In this document: one piece after another, positions 17,310 through 26,191 of the stretch
How positions within the stretch are numbered: position 1 is the first letter of the stretch
How the letters are laid out: every line of letters begins with the position of its first letter
Source: CAWVWD01 sp965662365
Lineage (GTDB): Bacteria > Bacteroidota > Bacteroidia > Chitinophagales > Saprospiraceae
DNA: 64,000 bases
Assembly (NCBI GenBank): GCA_965662365.1
Contig: CBFIHR010000012.1
Span: forward strand, 1 to 64,000
Direction: 5' to 3'
Translations under genes and position numbers: made by a program
Notes under the pieces: generated by a model
What the model was told of the DNA's origin: nothing
What the model saw: only the letters and a program-made list of their open reading frames with translations
Database searches by the model: none

Positions 17310-19748
17310 TTGAAAAATCGCCTCAAGAAATATTACAATTTACTATTCAAGCAGCATAAACGCAAAACATGGTTTGCTTTGCTTTTTTTATTAATAATCT
17401 ATTGGCAAATCCTCCCAAATCCATTATTTAATGACCCGACAAGCTACGTTTTAGAAGACAAAAATGGCAATCTGCTCGGTGCAAGAATCACTACCGATGG
17501 TCAGTGGCGTTTTCCAGAAACGGATCATGTTCCTGACAAATTTGCGAAAGCAATCGTTGCCTTTGAAGACAAACGATTTTGGTATCACTTCGGTATTGAT
17601 CCAATTGGAATTGGTCGAGCGATAAAACAAAATATTCGAGAAAAATCCATTGTCAGCGGTGGCAGTACCATCACAATGCAAGTCATTCGCCTTGCTCGAA
17701 AGGGCAAATCTCGCAACCTCCGGGAAAAGCTCATCGAAGCAATTTTAGCAACTCGATTAGAAGTCGGTTATAAAAAATCAAGTATTTTAAAACTCTACGC
17801 TTCTTATGCACCTTTCGGCGGAAATGTCGTCGGTATTGATGCCGCTTCGTGGCGATATTATGGTAAATCTGCCAAACTATTATCTTGGTCAGAAGCCGCA
17901 ACTTTAGCCGTTTTGCCCAATGCCCCAGCCCTGATTCACCCAGGTCGAAATCGGGACATACTCGAAGCCAAACGCAATCGGTTATTGGATAAACTCTTAG
18001 AACGAGGTGACATCGACAGCACAACTTGTCAACTGGCCAAAACAGAACCGATACCTGATCAACCATTGCCGTTACCGCAGTTAGCTCCACATTTATTGGA
18101 TCGGGCTTTCGCCAATTATAGATTCGGAAACGGTCAAAAAACTCGACTCCAAACGACGATTAACAAAAACTTACAACAGCGAGTCAATCAAATTGCCCTG
18201 CGATATCATCAGTCCCTTTCGGGAAATGGTATTCACAACATTGCTGCTTTGGTAATTGATACCAAAACGGGCGAGACATTGGCGTATTTAGGAAATATTG
18301 AAGGTAAAAATGCTAACGAAAGTCATGGTCAAGATGTCGATATTATCACTGCACCTCGAAGTACTGGAAGTATTTTAAAACCATTTTTATACGCTTTGAT
18401 GTTGGACGAAGGATTGATTACGCCAACAGCTTTAGTGTCAGATATTCCGACACAATTACACAATTATCGACCAGAAAATTATAAGCAAACTTACGATGGA
18501 GCGGTGCCAGCAAAAATGGCGATTTCTCGCTCGCTGAATGTGCCGCTTATCCGATTATTACAACAGTACGGCTTAGAAAAATTCCATTTCAATTTGCAAA
18601 ACTTAGGTATGACGACGATTAAAAAAAATGCTCGTCATTACGGTTTGCCGTTGATTTTGGGTGGAGCAGAAGGTAATCTTTGGGAACTCACGAGTATTTA
18701 TGCTTCAATGGGCAGAACCTTGAATAACGCTTATGCCGAAAATGGATTATATAATCCTGAGGACTTCCGAAATGCTCATTATTTAACTACTACTATTTCG
18801 GAACAAGCGAAAGCGAAAACAGACAAAATACCAAGTAAAAAATGGGTTGAAACACCACCAAAATTAAGTGCTGCTGCAATTTACGGAGCTTTCGAAGCGA
18901 TGCTCGAAGTCGAACGACCAGCGGAAGATGGCTCCTGGGAAATATTCCAAAGTAAAAAAAGAATTGCATGGAAAACGGGAACTTCATTCGGTTTTCGTGA
19001 TGCGTGGGCAATTGGCGTAACACCTCAATATACGGTCGGTGTTTGGGTCGGCAATGCAGATGGCGAAGGACGACCAGACTTAGTTGGTGTTAAAGCCGCA
19101 GCACCGATTTTGTTTGATATTTTTGATAATTTGAAAACGCCAACATGGTTTGACCCGCCTTTTGATGAAATGGTCGAAATGCCGATTTGTGCGGAAAGTG
19201 GCTTTCGCCCAAAAACGATTTGTGAACATATTGATACGATTTTAGTACCGAAAACTTGCGAACGTTCTGCCGTTTGTCCGTATCACAAAACGGTTCATTT
19301 TGATACTCAAAATAATCGAGTTCACGGCAATTGTGTCACGCCTTCACAAATGATTCACAAATCGTGGTTTATCTTGCCGCCTGTCGAAGAGTTTTACTAC
19401 AAAACTAATAATCCGAATTATCGTGTTTTACCAGCTTATCGCCACGATTGTCAAGCCACGATTGTCAACGATCATACGATGCGAATGATTTATCCGAACC
19501 AAAATAATATGAAAATTTTTGTTCCTATTGAGTTAGATGGAACATTAGGAAAAACGATTTTTGCCGTTGCTCACCGAAAACCAAACACGACGATTTACTG
19601 GCATTTGGATAATGAATATTTAGGTAGCACCGAAACGTTTCATGAACTGGAGCTGCGACCAGATGTCGGAAAGCATCGACTGACGTTGGTGGACGAAAGC
19701 GGAACTTCGATTGAAGTTGATTTTGAGATTTTAGGACGACAGGAGTAA
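17310..19748 (+). CDS. pbpC: Penicillin-binding protein 1C (bifunctional glycosyltransferase/transpeptidase)
   Basis: An 812-residue inner-membrane enzyme that polymerises and cross-links peptidoglycan strands. One helix (about residues 20-35) anchors it. The GT51 glycosyltransferase domain (about 60-240) has the catalytic EDKRF (Glu86) and a GGSTITMQVIRLARKGKSRN motif. The transpeptidase domain has Ser354 in STGSILK, SLN at 408-410 and KTG at 555-557. The C-terminal ~100 residues match the BiPBP_C domain typical of PBP1C, preceded by a Cys-rich linker (CAESG...CEH...CERSAVC). The start is TTG. The alpha-2-macroglobulin gene that often pairs with pbpC is absent here. Confidence 0.95.
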   Translation: MKNRLKKYYNLLFKQHKRKTWFALLFLLIIYWQILPNPLFNDPTSYVLEDKNGNLLGARITTDGQWRFPETDHVPDKFAKAIVAFEDKRFWYHFGIDPIGIGRAIKQNIREKSIVSGGSTITMQVIRLARKGKSRNLREKLIEAILATRLEVGYKKSSILKLYASYAPFGGNVVGIDAASWRYYGKSAKLLSWSEAATLAVLPNAPALIHPGRNRDILEAKRNRLLDKLLERGDIDSTTCQLAKTEPIPDQPLPLPQLAPHLLDRAFANYRFGNGQKTRLQTTINKNLQQRVNQIALRYHQSLSGNGIHNIAALVIDTKTGETLAYLGNIEGKNANESHGQDVDIITAPRSTGSILKPFLYALMLDEGLITPTALVSDIPTQLHNYRPENYKQTYDGAVPAKMAISRSLNVPLIRLLQQYGLEKFHFNLQNLGMTTIKKNARHYGLPLILGGAEGNLWELTSIYASMGRTLNNAYAENGLYNPEDFRNAHYLTTTISEQAKAKTDKIPSKKWVETPPKLSAAAIYGAFEAMLEVERPAEDGSWEIFQSKKRIAWKTGTSFGFRDAWAIGVTPQYTVGVWVGNADGEGRPDLVGVKAAAPILFDIFDNLKTPTWFDPPFDEMVEMPICAESGFRPKTICEHIDTILVPKTCERSAVCPYHKTVHFDTQNNRVHGNCVTPSQMIHKSWFILPPVEEFYYKTNNPNYRVLPAYRHDCQATIVNDHTMRMIYPNQNNMKIFVPIELDGTLGKTIFAVAHRKPNTTIYWHLDNEYLGSTETFHELELRPDVGKHRLTLVDESGTSIEVDFEILGRQE

Positions 19749-19822
19749 TAAGTAACCGTTCACAAATAAATATGACCGACTACTTAAAATTATTTATATT
19801 AAAAAATATTCAACTATTCAAA

Positions 19823-20707
19823 ATGAAAATACTAAACTTCGGTTCGATAAATATTGATTATGTCTATTCCTTATCACATTTTGTACAACCTGGTGAAACG
19901 GTTGCCAGTAAATCGTTTCAGACTTTTATCGGTGGTAAAGGTTGCAATCAAAGTGTAGCTATCGCAAAGGCTGGCGTCGAAATATTTCATGCAGGAAATA
20001 TTAGCGAAAGCGGTTTATTTATCAAAAAACAACTCGAAGCATGGAACGTCAATACGCAGTTTATTCACATTGTAGAAGAGACAACTGGTCATGCGATTAT
20101 TCAAGTCAATGACGATGGAGAAAATGCGATTATTATTCATGGTGGAGCAAATCGAACGATTTCAGAAACACAAATTGAAGCAACCTTAGCTCATTTTAAG
20201 AAAGGTGATTTTGTAATTTTACAAAATGAAATCAATAATATCGCTCCTATAATTGCGAAAGCAAAGGAAAAAGAAATGACGATTTTTTTTAATCCTGCAC
20301 CAATGACAACTGCCGTTCATGATTATCCTTTAAACTTGGTGGATTACTTCATTGTGAACGAAACGGAAGGGCAACAATTGACCGGGGAGAAGGATATCAA
20401 ATCTATTATTCATAAAATGAAAACGACTTACCCAAATGCTGGAATCATTATGACTTTGGGTAAAAAAGGTGTAATTTATACCAAAGCAGACGTGTGGATC
20501 GAACAACCGGCTTTTGAGGTTGATGTTGTTGATACAACTGGTGCGGGCGATACGTTTATTGGTTATTTTGTGGCAAATTTGAGCCAAGAAAAAACCATCG
20601 AATCTGCTTTAAAAATCGCCAGTCGTGCTGCTTCAATAACTGTTACTCGAAAAGGGGGAGCTGTTTCGATTCCGACTTTTGGAAATGTTGATGGCTTGAC
20701 GTTATGA
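19823..20707 (+). CDS. rbsK: Ribokinase (PfkB family sugar kinase)
   Basis: A 294-residue kinase. I start it at the ATG at 19823 (MKILNFGSINIDYVY), since the 17 residues upstream in the open frame are not family-like. The sugar-binding GSINIDYVYSLSHFVQPGET and GGKGCNQSVAIAKAG motifs, and the catalytic DTTGAGDTFIGYF with its base Asp, are intact. It phosphorylates ribose or a related sugar at O5. No ribose transporter or rbsD lies beside it, so ribose is the default but not the only possible substrate. Confidence 0.87.
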   Translation: MKILNFGSINIDYVYSLSHFVQPGETVASKSFQTFIGGKGCNQSVAIAKAGVEIFHAGNISESGLFIKKQLEAWNVNTQFIHIVEETTGHAIIQVNDDGENAIIIHGGANRTISETQIEATLAHFKKGDFVILQNEINNIAPIIAKAKEKEMTIFFNPAPMTTAVHDYPLNLVDYFIVNETEGQQLTGEKDIKSIIHKMKTTYPNAGIIMTLGKKGVIYTKADVWIEQPAFEVDVVDTTGAGDTFIGYFVANLSQEKTIESALKIASRAASITVTRKGGAVSIPTFGNVDGLTL

Positions 20708-20756
20708 TAACTCAATTAAAATCGCCGTGCGTTAACACATTAATACAATAATAAAA

Positions 20757-21440
20757 ATGAAGAAAAAACTAAGTCGTTTGTGTGTCTTGTTTATGGAAAA
20801 AGCGGTAGCGGAAGATGCGCCGATTATGAAGGGTTATATGCGAAATCAGTTTGAGTTTTTTGGGGTCAAAAAACCTGCTCGAATGAAAATAGGCCAAGAT
20901 TTTTTTAAAGAATTTGGTCAACCGACAATACAAGAAATTCCTGCTTTTGTGCAGTTTTTGTGGCAGCAGCCGGAGCGAGAACTACAGTATTTCGGTAACG
21001 ATATAAATGAAAAATACGTTACAAAATTTCCAGAATCGTATTTGAGTCATATCGAATATTGCATTACGCATAAATCTTGGTGGGATACGGTTGATACCTT
21101 GGCGATTCGGGTTGTCGGGGAGTTTTTTAAGGTATATCCAGATTTGCGGGAAGCGACGACCGAAGGTTGGATAAACTCTGATAACTTTTGGTTGCAACGA
21201 GTAGCGATTATTCATCAATTAAAATACAAGGAAAATACAAATACAGGAATGCTGTTTGCTTACTGTGAGCAAATGAAGGAAAGTCAAGAGTTTTTTATTC
21301 AAAAAGCCATCGGTTGGGCATTGCGAGAATACTCAAAAACGGATGCAACAGCTGTAGTGAACTTTGTTTTAAATACGGATTTGGCGAAATTTTCTAAAAA
21401 AGAAGCCTTAAAATGGTTAAAAAACAAAGAGAAATTGTAA
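20757..21440 (+). CDS. DNA alkylation repair protein (AlkD-like, HEAT-repeat glycosylase)
   Basis: A 227-residue all-helical protein of the AlkD/PF08713 type, which excises N3- and N7-alkylated bases. The MKGYMRNQFEFFGVKKPAR opening and the THKSWWDTVDTLAIRVVG segment, with Trp-Trp-Asp and Asp, are the family's DNA-contact and catalytic signatures. QKAIGWALREYSK, near residue 180, is the usual late motif. It follows rbsK by 49 bases on the same strand with no functional link apparent. Confidence 0.9.
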   Translation: MKKKLSRLCVLFMEKAVAEDAPIMKGYMRNQFEFFGVKKPARMKIGQDFFKEFGQPTIQEIPAFVQFLWQQPERELQYFGNDINEKYVTKFPESYLSHIEYCITHKSWWDTVDTLAIRVVGEFFKVYPDLREATTEGWINSDNFWLQRVAIIHQLKYKENTNTGMLFAYCEQMKESQEFFIQKAIGWALREYSKTDATAVVNFVLNTDLAKFSKKEALKWLKNKEKL

Positions 21441-21505
21441 CCATTCTTATTACCAACCTTTTACACTACTATTTTAAAAATGTAGGTTATTATTGTAAAA
21501 AACAA

Positions 21506-21513
21506 TAATTTTG
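21506..21513 (+). promoter_or_regulatory. Promoter of the DksA-like gene, -7 box TAATTTTG
   Basis: An exact TAnnTTTG match followed by CA, 35 bases before the ATG at 21548. Confidence 0.55.
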
Positions 21514-21547
21514 CAGGAACTCAATGATATAATAAAACCAAAATGCT

Positions 21548-21874
21548 ATGGCAAAAGTCTTAAAGAAAATTAGATATTCTGATGAAGAATTAATGGAGTT
21601 CAAACGATTGATTAATAAGCGTATTTTTCATTCTAAAATCATCTTGAAATACCATGTAGATGAACACAAAAAAAATCCTGATGATTTGGAAACATTTTCT
21701 CAAATTGCCGTGCAACGCTATATGATTGACGAATTGAGAGAGGCCTTAGAACGTATTAAAGCTCGTCGTTTTGGAGTCTGTGAAAAGACTCGACAACTGA
21801 TTGATAAACCGACGTTGATGTTGTTGCCTTACGTTCGCACAATTGAAGATGCGGAGATTTTATTGGGCAAATAA
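21548..21874 (+). CDS. TraR/DksA-like protein with degenerate zinc finger
   Basis: A 108-residue protein. Residues 8-70 form a charged two-helix coiled coil. The end, RIKARRFGVCEKTRQLIDK and the LMLLPYVRT that follows, aligns with the DksA/TraR finger (YGxCxxTGxxI...RLxAxP). Only one Cys remains, so it cannot bind zinc in the usual way; reduced-Cys versions occur in this phylum. DksA proteins enter the RNA polymerase secondary channel and adjust stringent-response transcription. It has its own promoter and a hairpin immediately after it. Confidence 0.7.
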   Translation: MAKVLKKIRYSDEELMEFKRLINKRIFHSKIILKYHVDEHKKNPDDLETFSQIAVQRYMIDELREALERIKARRFGVCEKTRQLIDKPTLMLLPYVRTIEDAEILLGK

Positions 21875-21882
21875 ATTTGTAC

Positions 21883-21915
21883 AAACCTGACAAGTTTTGA
21901 AAACCTGTCAGGTTT
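21883..21915. repeat. Palindromic element, family A, copy at the dksA-like/osmC junction
   Basis: A 10-base stem AAACCTGACA/TGTCAGGTTT encloses a loop with GTTTTGAAAACC. It sits between convergent genes and probably acts as a two-way terminator. Related copies are at 8502, 50635, 53908 and 56499. Confidence 0.75.
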
Positions 21916-21921
21916 CTCGCA

Positions 21922-22326
21922 CTACTCACCTGAGACAATCTCAAATGAATTCGTAATTTCCACTGTGTTTTCTAACATTTTCGATACCGAACAATATTTA
22001 TCCATAGATAAATCAATCGCCCTTTTTGCCTTAACCTCGTTCACATTTCCATAAATAATATAATGCACATTGATTTTTTTGAACGTTTTCGGTACTTTAT
22101 CTTCGTGTCGTTCGCCCTCAATCACGACTTTAATATCTTCAATTGGTTCTCGCTGTTTTTTCAAAATCAGTACAACATCAATCGTACTACAACCGCCTAA
22201 AGCCGTCAAAATCATCTGCATCGGTCGCATAGCTTTGGTCGTTCCATCTAATAAGACCCGGTGACCATCTTCGTTGACCGCTTCCATCAATAAATGATCG
22301 TCTAATCTTGCTATTTCTATTTTCAT
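21922..22326 (-). CDS. OsmC family peroxide-detoxifying protein
   Basis: A 134-residue cytoplasmic protein of the OsmC/Ohr fold, a thiol peroxidase that reduces organic hydroperoxides. The two redox Cys lie in the family positions: GGCSTIDVV near residue 46 on the first long helix, and KYCSVSKML near residue 111. The RPMQMILTALGGCS motif is the YhfA-type OsmC signature. The start at the ATG at 22326 matches the family length. It is divergent from rnhB. Confidence 0.92.
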   Translation of the reverse strand: MKIEIARLDDHLLMEAVNEDGHRVLLDGTTKAMRPMQMILTALGGCSTIDVVLILKKQREPIEDIKVVIEGERHEDKVPKTFKKINVHYIIYGNVNEVKAKRAIDLSMDKYCSVSKMLENTVEITNSFEIVSGE

Positions 22327-22372
22327 ATTTTTTATAATTTTCCTATTCGCTTTCGCTAAATGTAGATTCGTA

Positions 22373-22439
22373 CAAATTTACAGTTTGTAAATTGAATTTA
22401 GATTATTCATTTATAAATAAACCTTAAACCTTACTTTTG
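22373..22439. promoter_or_regulatory. Back-to-back promoters for osmC (minus) and rnhB (plus)
   Basis: On the minus strand, TAAATTTG (22380-22373) fits the -7 box for osmC. On the plus strand, TACTTTTG (22432-22439) fits the -7 box for rnhB, with TTTA 18 bases upstream. A perfect AATTTAC/GTAAATT palindrome (22375-22393) overlaps the osmC box and could be an operator. Confidence 0.5.
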
Positions 22440-22465
22440 TAAAACTAATCACAAATCACTAAAAA

Positions 22466-23071
22466 ATGCTATTACCATATTTTAATAAAGACTTAATCGA
22501 AGCCGGTTGTGACGAAGCTGGTCGAGGTTGTTTGGCAGGTCCCGTGACAGCTGCGGCGGTTATTTTACCAAAGAATTTTTCGCATCCGATGCTGAACGAT
22601 TCTAAAAAACTTACCGAAAAACAACGAGATAAATTGCGACCAATTATCGAAAAAGAAGCAGTTGCATGGGCTGTCGCCTCGTTGACACCTGCTGAAATCG
22701 ATGTTCATAATATTTTGAATGCGTCTTTTTTGGCGATGCACCGAGCGATAAAACAACTTACAACAACGCCCGAAAGTCTATTAATCGACGGCAATCGGTT
22801 TAAAACGTATCCGAATATTCCACATCATTGTATTATCAAAGGTGATGGAAAATACTTGAATATTGCAGCGGCTTCTATTTTAGCAAAAACACATCGGGAC
22901 GATTATATGAAAACATTGGCTAAAGAATTTCCAGTCTATGATTGGCACAAAAATAAAGGTTATCCGACTAAAGCACACCGCACCGCAATCGTTCAGCATG
23001 GAAGTTGTGAGCATCATCGCCAAAGTTTTCGATTATTACCCTTAGCCGTACAAGGAAAGTTTGATCTATAA
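22466..23071 (+). CDS. rnhB: Ribonuclease HII
   Basis: A 201-residue endonuclease that cuts the RNA strand of RNA-DNA hybrids and nicks at single misincorporated ribonucleotides. The catalytic DEAGRGCLAGPVTAAAV motif (Asp16, Glu17), the LLIDGNRF strand Asp and the AAASILAKTHRDDYM motif are intact, as is the C-terminal HKNKGYPTKAHR motif. The length is usual. It is probably transcribed alone from the TACTTTTG promoter just upstream. Confidence 0.96.
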   Translation: MLLPYFNKDLIEAGCDEAGRGCLAGPVTAAAVILPKNFSHPMLNDSKKLTEKQRDKLRPIIEKEAVAWAVASLTPAEIDVHNILNASFLAMHRAIKQLTTTPESLLIDGNRFKTYPNIPHHCIIKGDGKYLNIAAASILAKTHRDDYMKTLAKEFPVYDWHKNKGYPTKAHRTAIVQHGSCEHHRQSFRLLPLAVQGKFDL

Positions 23072-23188
23072 TTATAGTAAAATTATCTCCCAACCAAATA
23101 TTTTAGAAACTGTTATTTTTTAGTATTTTAAGCGGTCGTATGAGTACATAAATCGTTTGGTTATTAGTCATAAAAATTATAAATCATA

Positions 23189-23806
23189 ATGAAAGCCATT
23201 ATAAATTTAATTATCGGGGTTGCCATTGTTATCGTTCTGATGATATTTACGGGAATGTTGAATAAAGACCAGTTGTTGGACTTGTTCGCAGGAGAAATCC
23301 AAATGGGGGAAACTGAAACCAGTTATAAAGAGGAGGATTTTATTAATGTTTTTGATGTGATTTTGGGTGAAATGAAAGTTGCCGATACCTCTCGAACAGA
23401 GTTCAAACGCACCCGAGGTTTTGGTTGCAATAGTGCGTATGTGGTGACAGAAACACAAGCAACGGTAAAGTATGAGGTAAAATCAAGCCCAGATTTATTC
23501 TATGTCGATGTTGAAAATAAAACCTATTATGTATCAGATGATTTGGGGGTAAGCTACCATGAAGCCGATAGACGACAGCGGACTTATGTCGAAGAAAGTA
23601 ACTGTATCAAAGAAAAAAATCTTCGCCCAGAAGATATTGAGCGTTCCAAAAATATAGCTGAACGCAACTTTATAAAATCTATCGAAACTTCTGAAAAATG
23701 GCAAGATGCAAAAGCTCGATTTGTCGTCGTCAAAACACAATTACTGGATAAATTAGTCGATGCAGGATTTAATGAAAAGCCACCGACCGAAGAATTTTTA
23801 GACTGA
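23189..23806 (+). CDS. Membrane-anchored protein of unknown function (possibly DUF4230-like)
   Basis: A 205-residue protein with one N-terminal helix (residues 3-22, IINLIIGVAIVIVLMIFTGM) and a soluble, acidic, mixed alpha/beta remainder that would face the periplasm. The run ETQATVKYEVKSSPDLFYVD, then NKTYYVSDD, recalls DUF4230 proteins, in which a membrane-tethered domain has this strand pattern. I hold this loosely. Two Cys (GFGCNS and ESNCIK) could pair. It is followed by a hairpin and then gyrB. Confidence 0.55.
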   Translation: MKAIINLIIGVAIVIVLMIFTGMLNKDQLLDLFAGEIQMGETETSYKEEDFINVFDVILGEMKVADTSRTEFKRTRGFGCNSAYVVTETQATVKYEVKSSPDLFYVDVENKTYYVSDDLGVSYHEADRRQRTYVEESNCIKEKNLRPEDIERSKNIAERNFIKSIETSEKWQDAKARFVVVKTQLLDKLVDAGFNEKPPTEEFLD

Positions 23807-23818
23807 TAATAGATTATA

Positions 23819-23858
23819 AGTAGTAGGTCATAAGCAAGTGATATTATTGCCTACTACT
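23819..23858 (+). terminator. Hairpin after the membrane-anchored unknown
   Basis: A perfect 9-base stem AGTAGTAGG/CCTACTACT with a 22-base loop, 13 bases beyond the stop. There is no strong T run. Confidence 0.5.
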
Positions 23859-24030
23859 CAAAAAACTGACATCATTTTTACTTTATTTACGCCTCATTTT
23901 TTGAAAAAATAATATCAACTATATGGCTTCAAAAAAGCACATCGATAAAAATTTATAATTAATTGATAATCAACTATTTAAACAACCTTTCTAATGGTTT
24001 TTTTCAAAACCTTTTTCATAAAAAAAACGC

Positions 24031-24061
24031 TTTAAAAAACAATTAAATTTTCGTATCTTTG
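24031..24061 (+). promoter_or_regulatory. gyrB promoter, TTTA-N19-TATCTTTG
   Basis: The -7 box TATCTTTG (24054-24061) is exact, and a TTTA lies 19 bases upstream, one base off the TTTG consensus. The box ends only 5 bases before the ATG at 24067, so transcription should begin at or next to the start codon. Confidence 0.7.
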
Positions 24062-24066
24062 CTGTT

Positions 24067-26046
24067 ATGGATTTGAATGAAGAAACTCAAGATTTAGCAC
24101 AGCAAAACGCTGATTATGGAGCGGAACAGATTACCGCTCTGGAAGGCTTAGAAGCGGTGAGAAAACGTCCCGGAATGTATATCGGTGGAACGGACGGACA
24201 CGCTTTACATCATTTGGTTTATGAGGTAATTGATAACTCAATTGATGAACATTTGGCTGGACATTGTTCGGAGATTGAAGTCATTATTACGAAAAAAAAT
24301 GGAATCCGAGTAACAGATGACGGTCGAGGAATTCCAGTAGGAATGCACACTAAATTACAGAAATCTGCTTTAGAAGTCGTTATGACGGTTTTACACGCAG
24401 GTGGAAAATTCGATAAAAACTCTTATAAAGTTTCTGGTGGTTTGCATGGTGTTGGTGTTTCTTGTGTGAACGCTGTTTCAAGTTTATTAAAAGCAGAAGT
24501 TCACCGTGAAGGAAAAGTCTATCAACAAGAGTATAGTCAGGGAAAACCCTTGTATCCTGTCAAACAAGTTGGTGAAACGAATAAACGGGGAACTATCATT
24601 GAATTTCAACCTGATGTTGAAATTTTTGAAGTGTTAGTTTACAGTTTCGATACTTTATCTACTCGTTTGCGAGAGTTGTCTTACTTGAATAGTGGTCTAA
24701 AATTAATCTTGACAGACGAACGGGATATTGATTCAGAAACCGGCAAACCTCGTTCTGAAGTTTACCTGTCAGAAGGTGGATTGAAAGAATTTGTTGAGTA
24801 TTTAGATGCTTCTCGCCAAAAATTAATCGAAGAACCGATTCACGTTACAGGAAAAGAGAAAAATGTAGAAGTTGAAGTTGCATTACAATACAACACTTCT
24901 TACACCGAAAACATCATGTCGTTTGTAAATAATATCAACACTCGTGACGGAGGAACACATGTCAGTGGTTTTCGTCGTGCGGTGAATCGTTTATTCAAAC
25001 AATATGGCGAAGAAAATGGCTATTTTAGCAAATTGAAGTTTTCTATTTCGGGTGATGATTTCCGGGAAGGTTTAACGTCAATTATTTCGGTAAAAGTTGC
25101 CGAACCGCAGTTCAAGTCTCAAACTAAAGGAGAATTGATGAATTCGGAGGTAACTGGTGTTGTTTCCAGAATTGTTGGTAATATTTTGAAGCATTACTTG
25201 GAGGAAAATCCTAAACAAGCTAAGAAAATTATTGATAAGGTTATTTTGGCAGCGACGGCACGAAATGCAGCGAGAAAAGCTCGTGAAATGGTACAACGCA
25301 AGAACGTTTTGACGGGAAGCGGTTTACCAGGAAAGTTAGCCGACTGCTCTTCTCGACAACCTGAAAGAAGTGAAATTTTCTTAGTTGAGGGAGATTCGGC
25401 AGGTGGAACAGCGAAACAAGGTCGTGATCGTAATTTTCAAGCGATTATGCCGCTTCGTGGTAAAATCTTGAACGTTGAAAAGGCTTTAGAATACAAAATT
25501 TACGAAAACGAAGAGATTAAAAATATTTTCACAGCACTGGGGGTTTCTATTGAAGAAAAAGACGGCGAACGCCATTTGAATATAGAAAAATTACGCTATC
25601 ACAAAGTCGTCATCATGTGTGATGCCGATGTCGATGGTTCTCACATTGTGACGTTAATTTTAACTTTCTTTTTCCGCTACATGCGACCGTTAATTGAGCA
25701 AGGCTATATCTACATTGCAGCACCGCCTTTGTACTTAGTAAAGAAAGGTAAAAACCAGCGTTATTGTTGGAATGAAGAGGAAAGACAAGCCGCTGTAAAA
25801 GAGTTTGTAGGAGATAAAGGCAACGAAAGTTCAGTCAAGATTCAACGATACAAAGGTTTGGGAGAGATGAATGCGGAACAACTTTGGGATACAACAATGG
25901 ATCCTGACAGAAGAACGCTTCGCCGTGTCGATATCGAAGATTTCTCTGAAGTTGACAGAGTATTCTCAATGTTAATGGGTGATGAAGTACCGCCTCGTAG
26001 AGCGTTTATCGAAGCAAATGCAAAATATGCAAATATTGATGTGTAA
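24067..26046 (+). CDS. gyrB: DNA gyrase subunit B
   Basis: A 659-residue type IIA topoisomerase ATPase subunit; with GyrA it introduces negative supercoils. The GHKL ATPase has EVIDNSIDEHLAG, DDGRGIPVG and the GGLHGVGVSCVNA lid. The transducer domain follows with the switch Lys region, and the TOPRIM domain has EIFLVEGDSAGGTAKQGRDR and the metal-binding DADVDGSHI. The C-terminal IQRYKGLGEMNAEQLWDTTM is typical of GyrB, and the short ~650-residue form is normal outside the gammaproteobacteria. A ParE identity is possible but less likely given the LPGKLADCSSR region. Confidence 0.95.
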   Translation: MDLNEETQDLAQQNADYGAEQITALEGLEAVRKRPGMYIGGTDGHALHHLVYEVIDNSIDEHLAGHCSEIEVIITKKNGIRVTDDGRGIPVGMHTKLQKSALEVVMTVLHAGGKFDKNSYKVSGGLHGVGVSCVNAVSSLLKAEVHREGKVYQQEYSQGKPLYPVKQVGETNKRGTIIEFQPDVEIFEVLVYSFDTLSTRLRELSYLNSGLKLILTDERDIDSETGKPRSEVYLSEGGLKEFVEYLDASRQKLIEEPIHVTGKEKNVEVEVALQYNTSYTENIMSFVNNINTRDGGTHVSGFRRAVNRLFKQYGEENGYFSKLKFSISGDDFREGLTSIISVKVAEPQFKSQTKGELMNSEVTGVVSRIVGNILKHYLEENPKQAKKIIDKVILAATARNAARKAREMVQRKNVLTGSGLPGKLADCSSRQPERSEIFLVEGDSAGGTAKQGRDRNFQAIMPLRGKILNVEKALEYKIYENEEIKNIFTALGVSIEEKDGERHLNIEKLRYHKVVIMCDADVDGSHIVTLILTFFFRYMRPLIEQGYIYIAAPPLYLVKKGKNQRYCWNEEERQAAVKEFVGDKGNESSVKIQRYKGLGEMNAEQLWDTTMDPDRRTLRRVDIEDFSEVDRVFSMLMGDEVPPRRAFIEANAKYANIDV

Positions 26047-26129
26047 AATAATACGTAAAATAGTTGACGATAAGTTACCGAGATTTCGGGGCAGATAAAA
26101 GTAGTTTTTATCACAAGTCATAAATATAA

Positions 26130-26169
26130 AAAAGGGTTTGATTACTAAATATTGTAATCAAACCCTTTT
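26130..26169. terminator. Bidirectional terminator between gyrB and the PepSY-like gene
   Basis: A perfect 16-base stem (26130-26145 and 26154-26169) with an 8-base loop. It has A on one side and T on the other, so it can stop both convergent transcripts. Confidence 0.85.
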
Positions 26170-26191
26170 CATTTTCTCCTCTCATTTCAAT

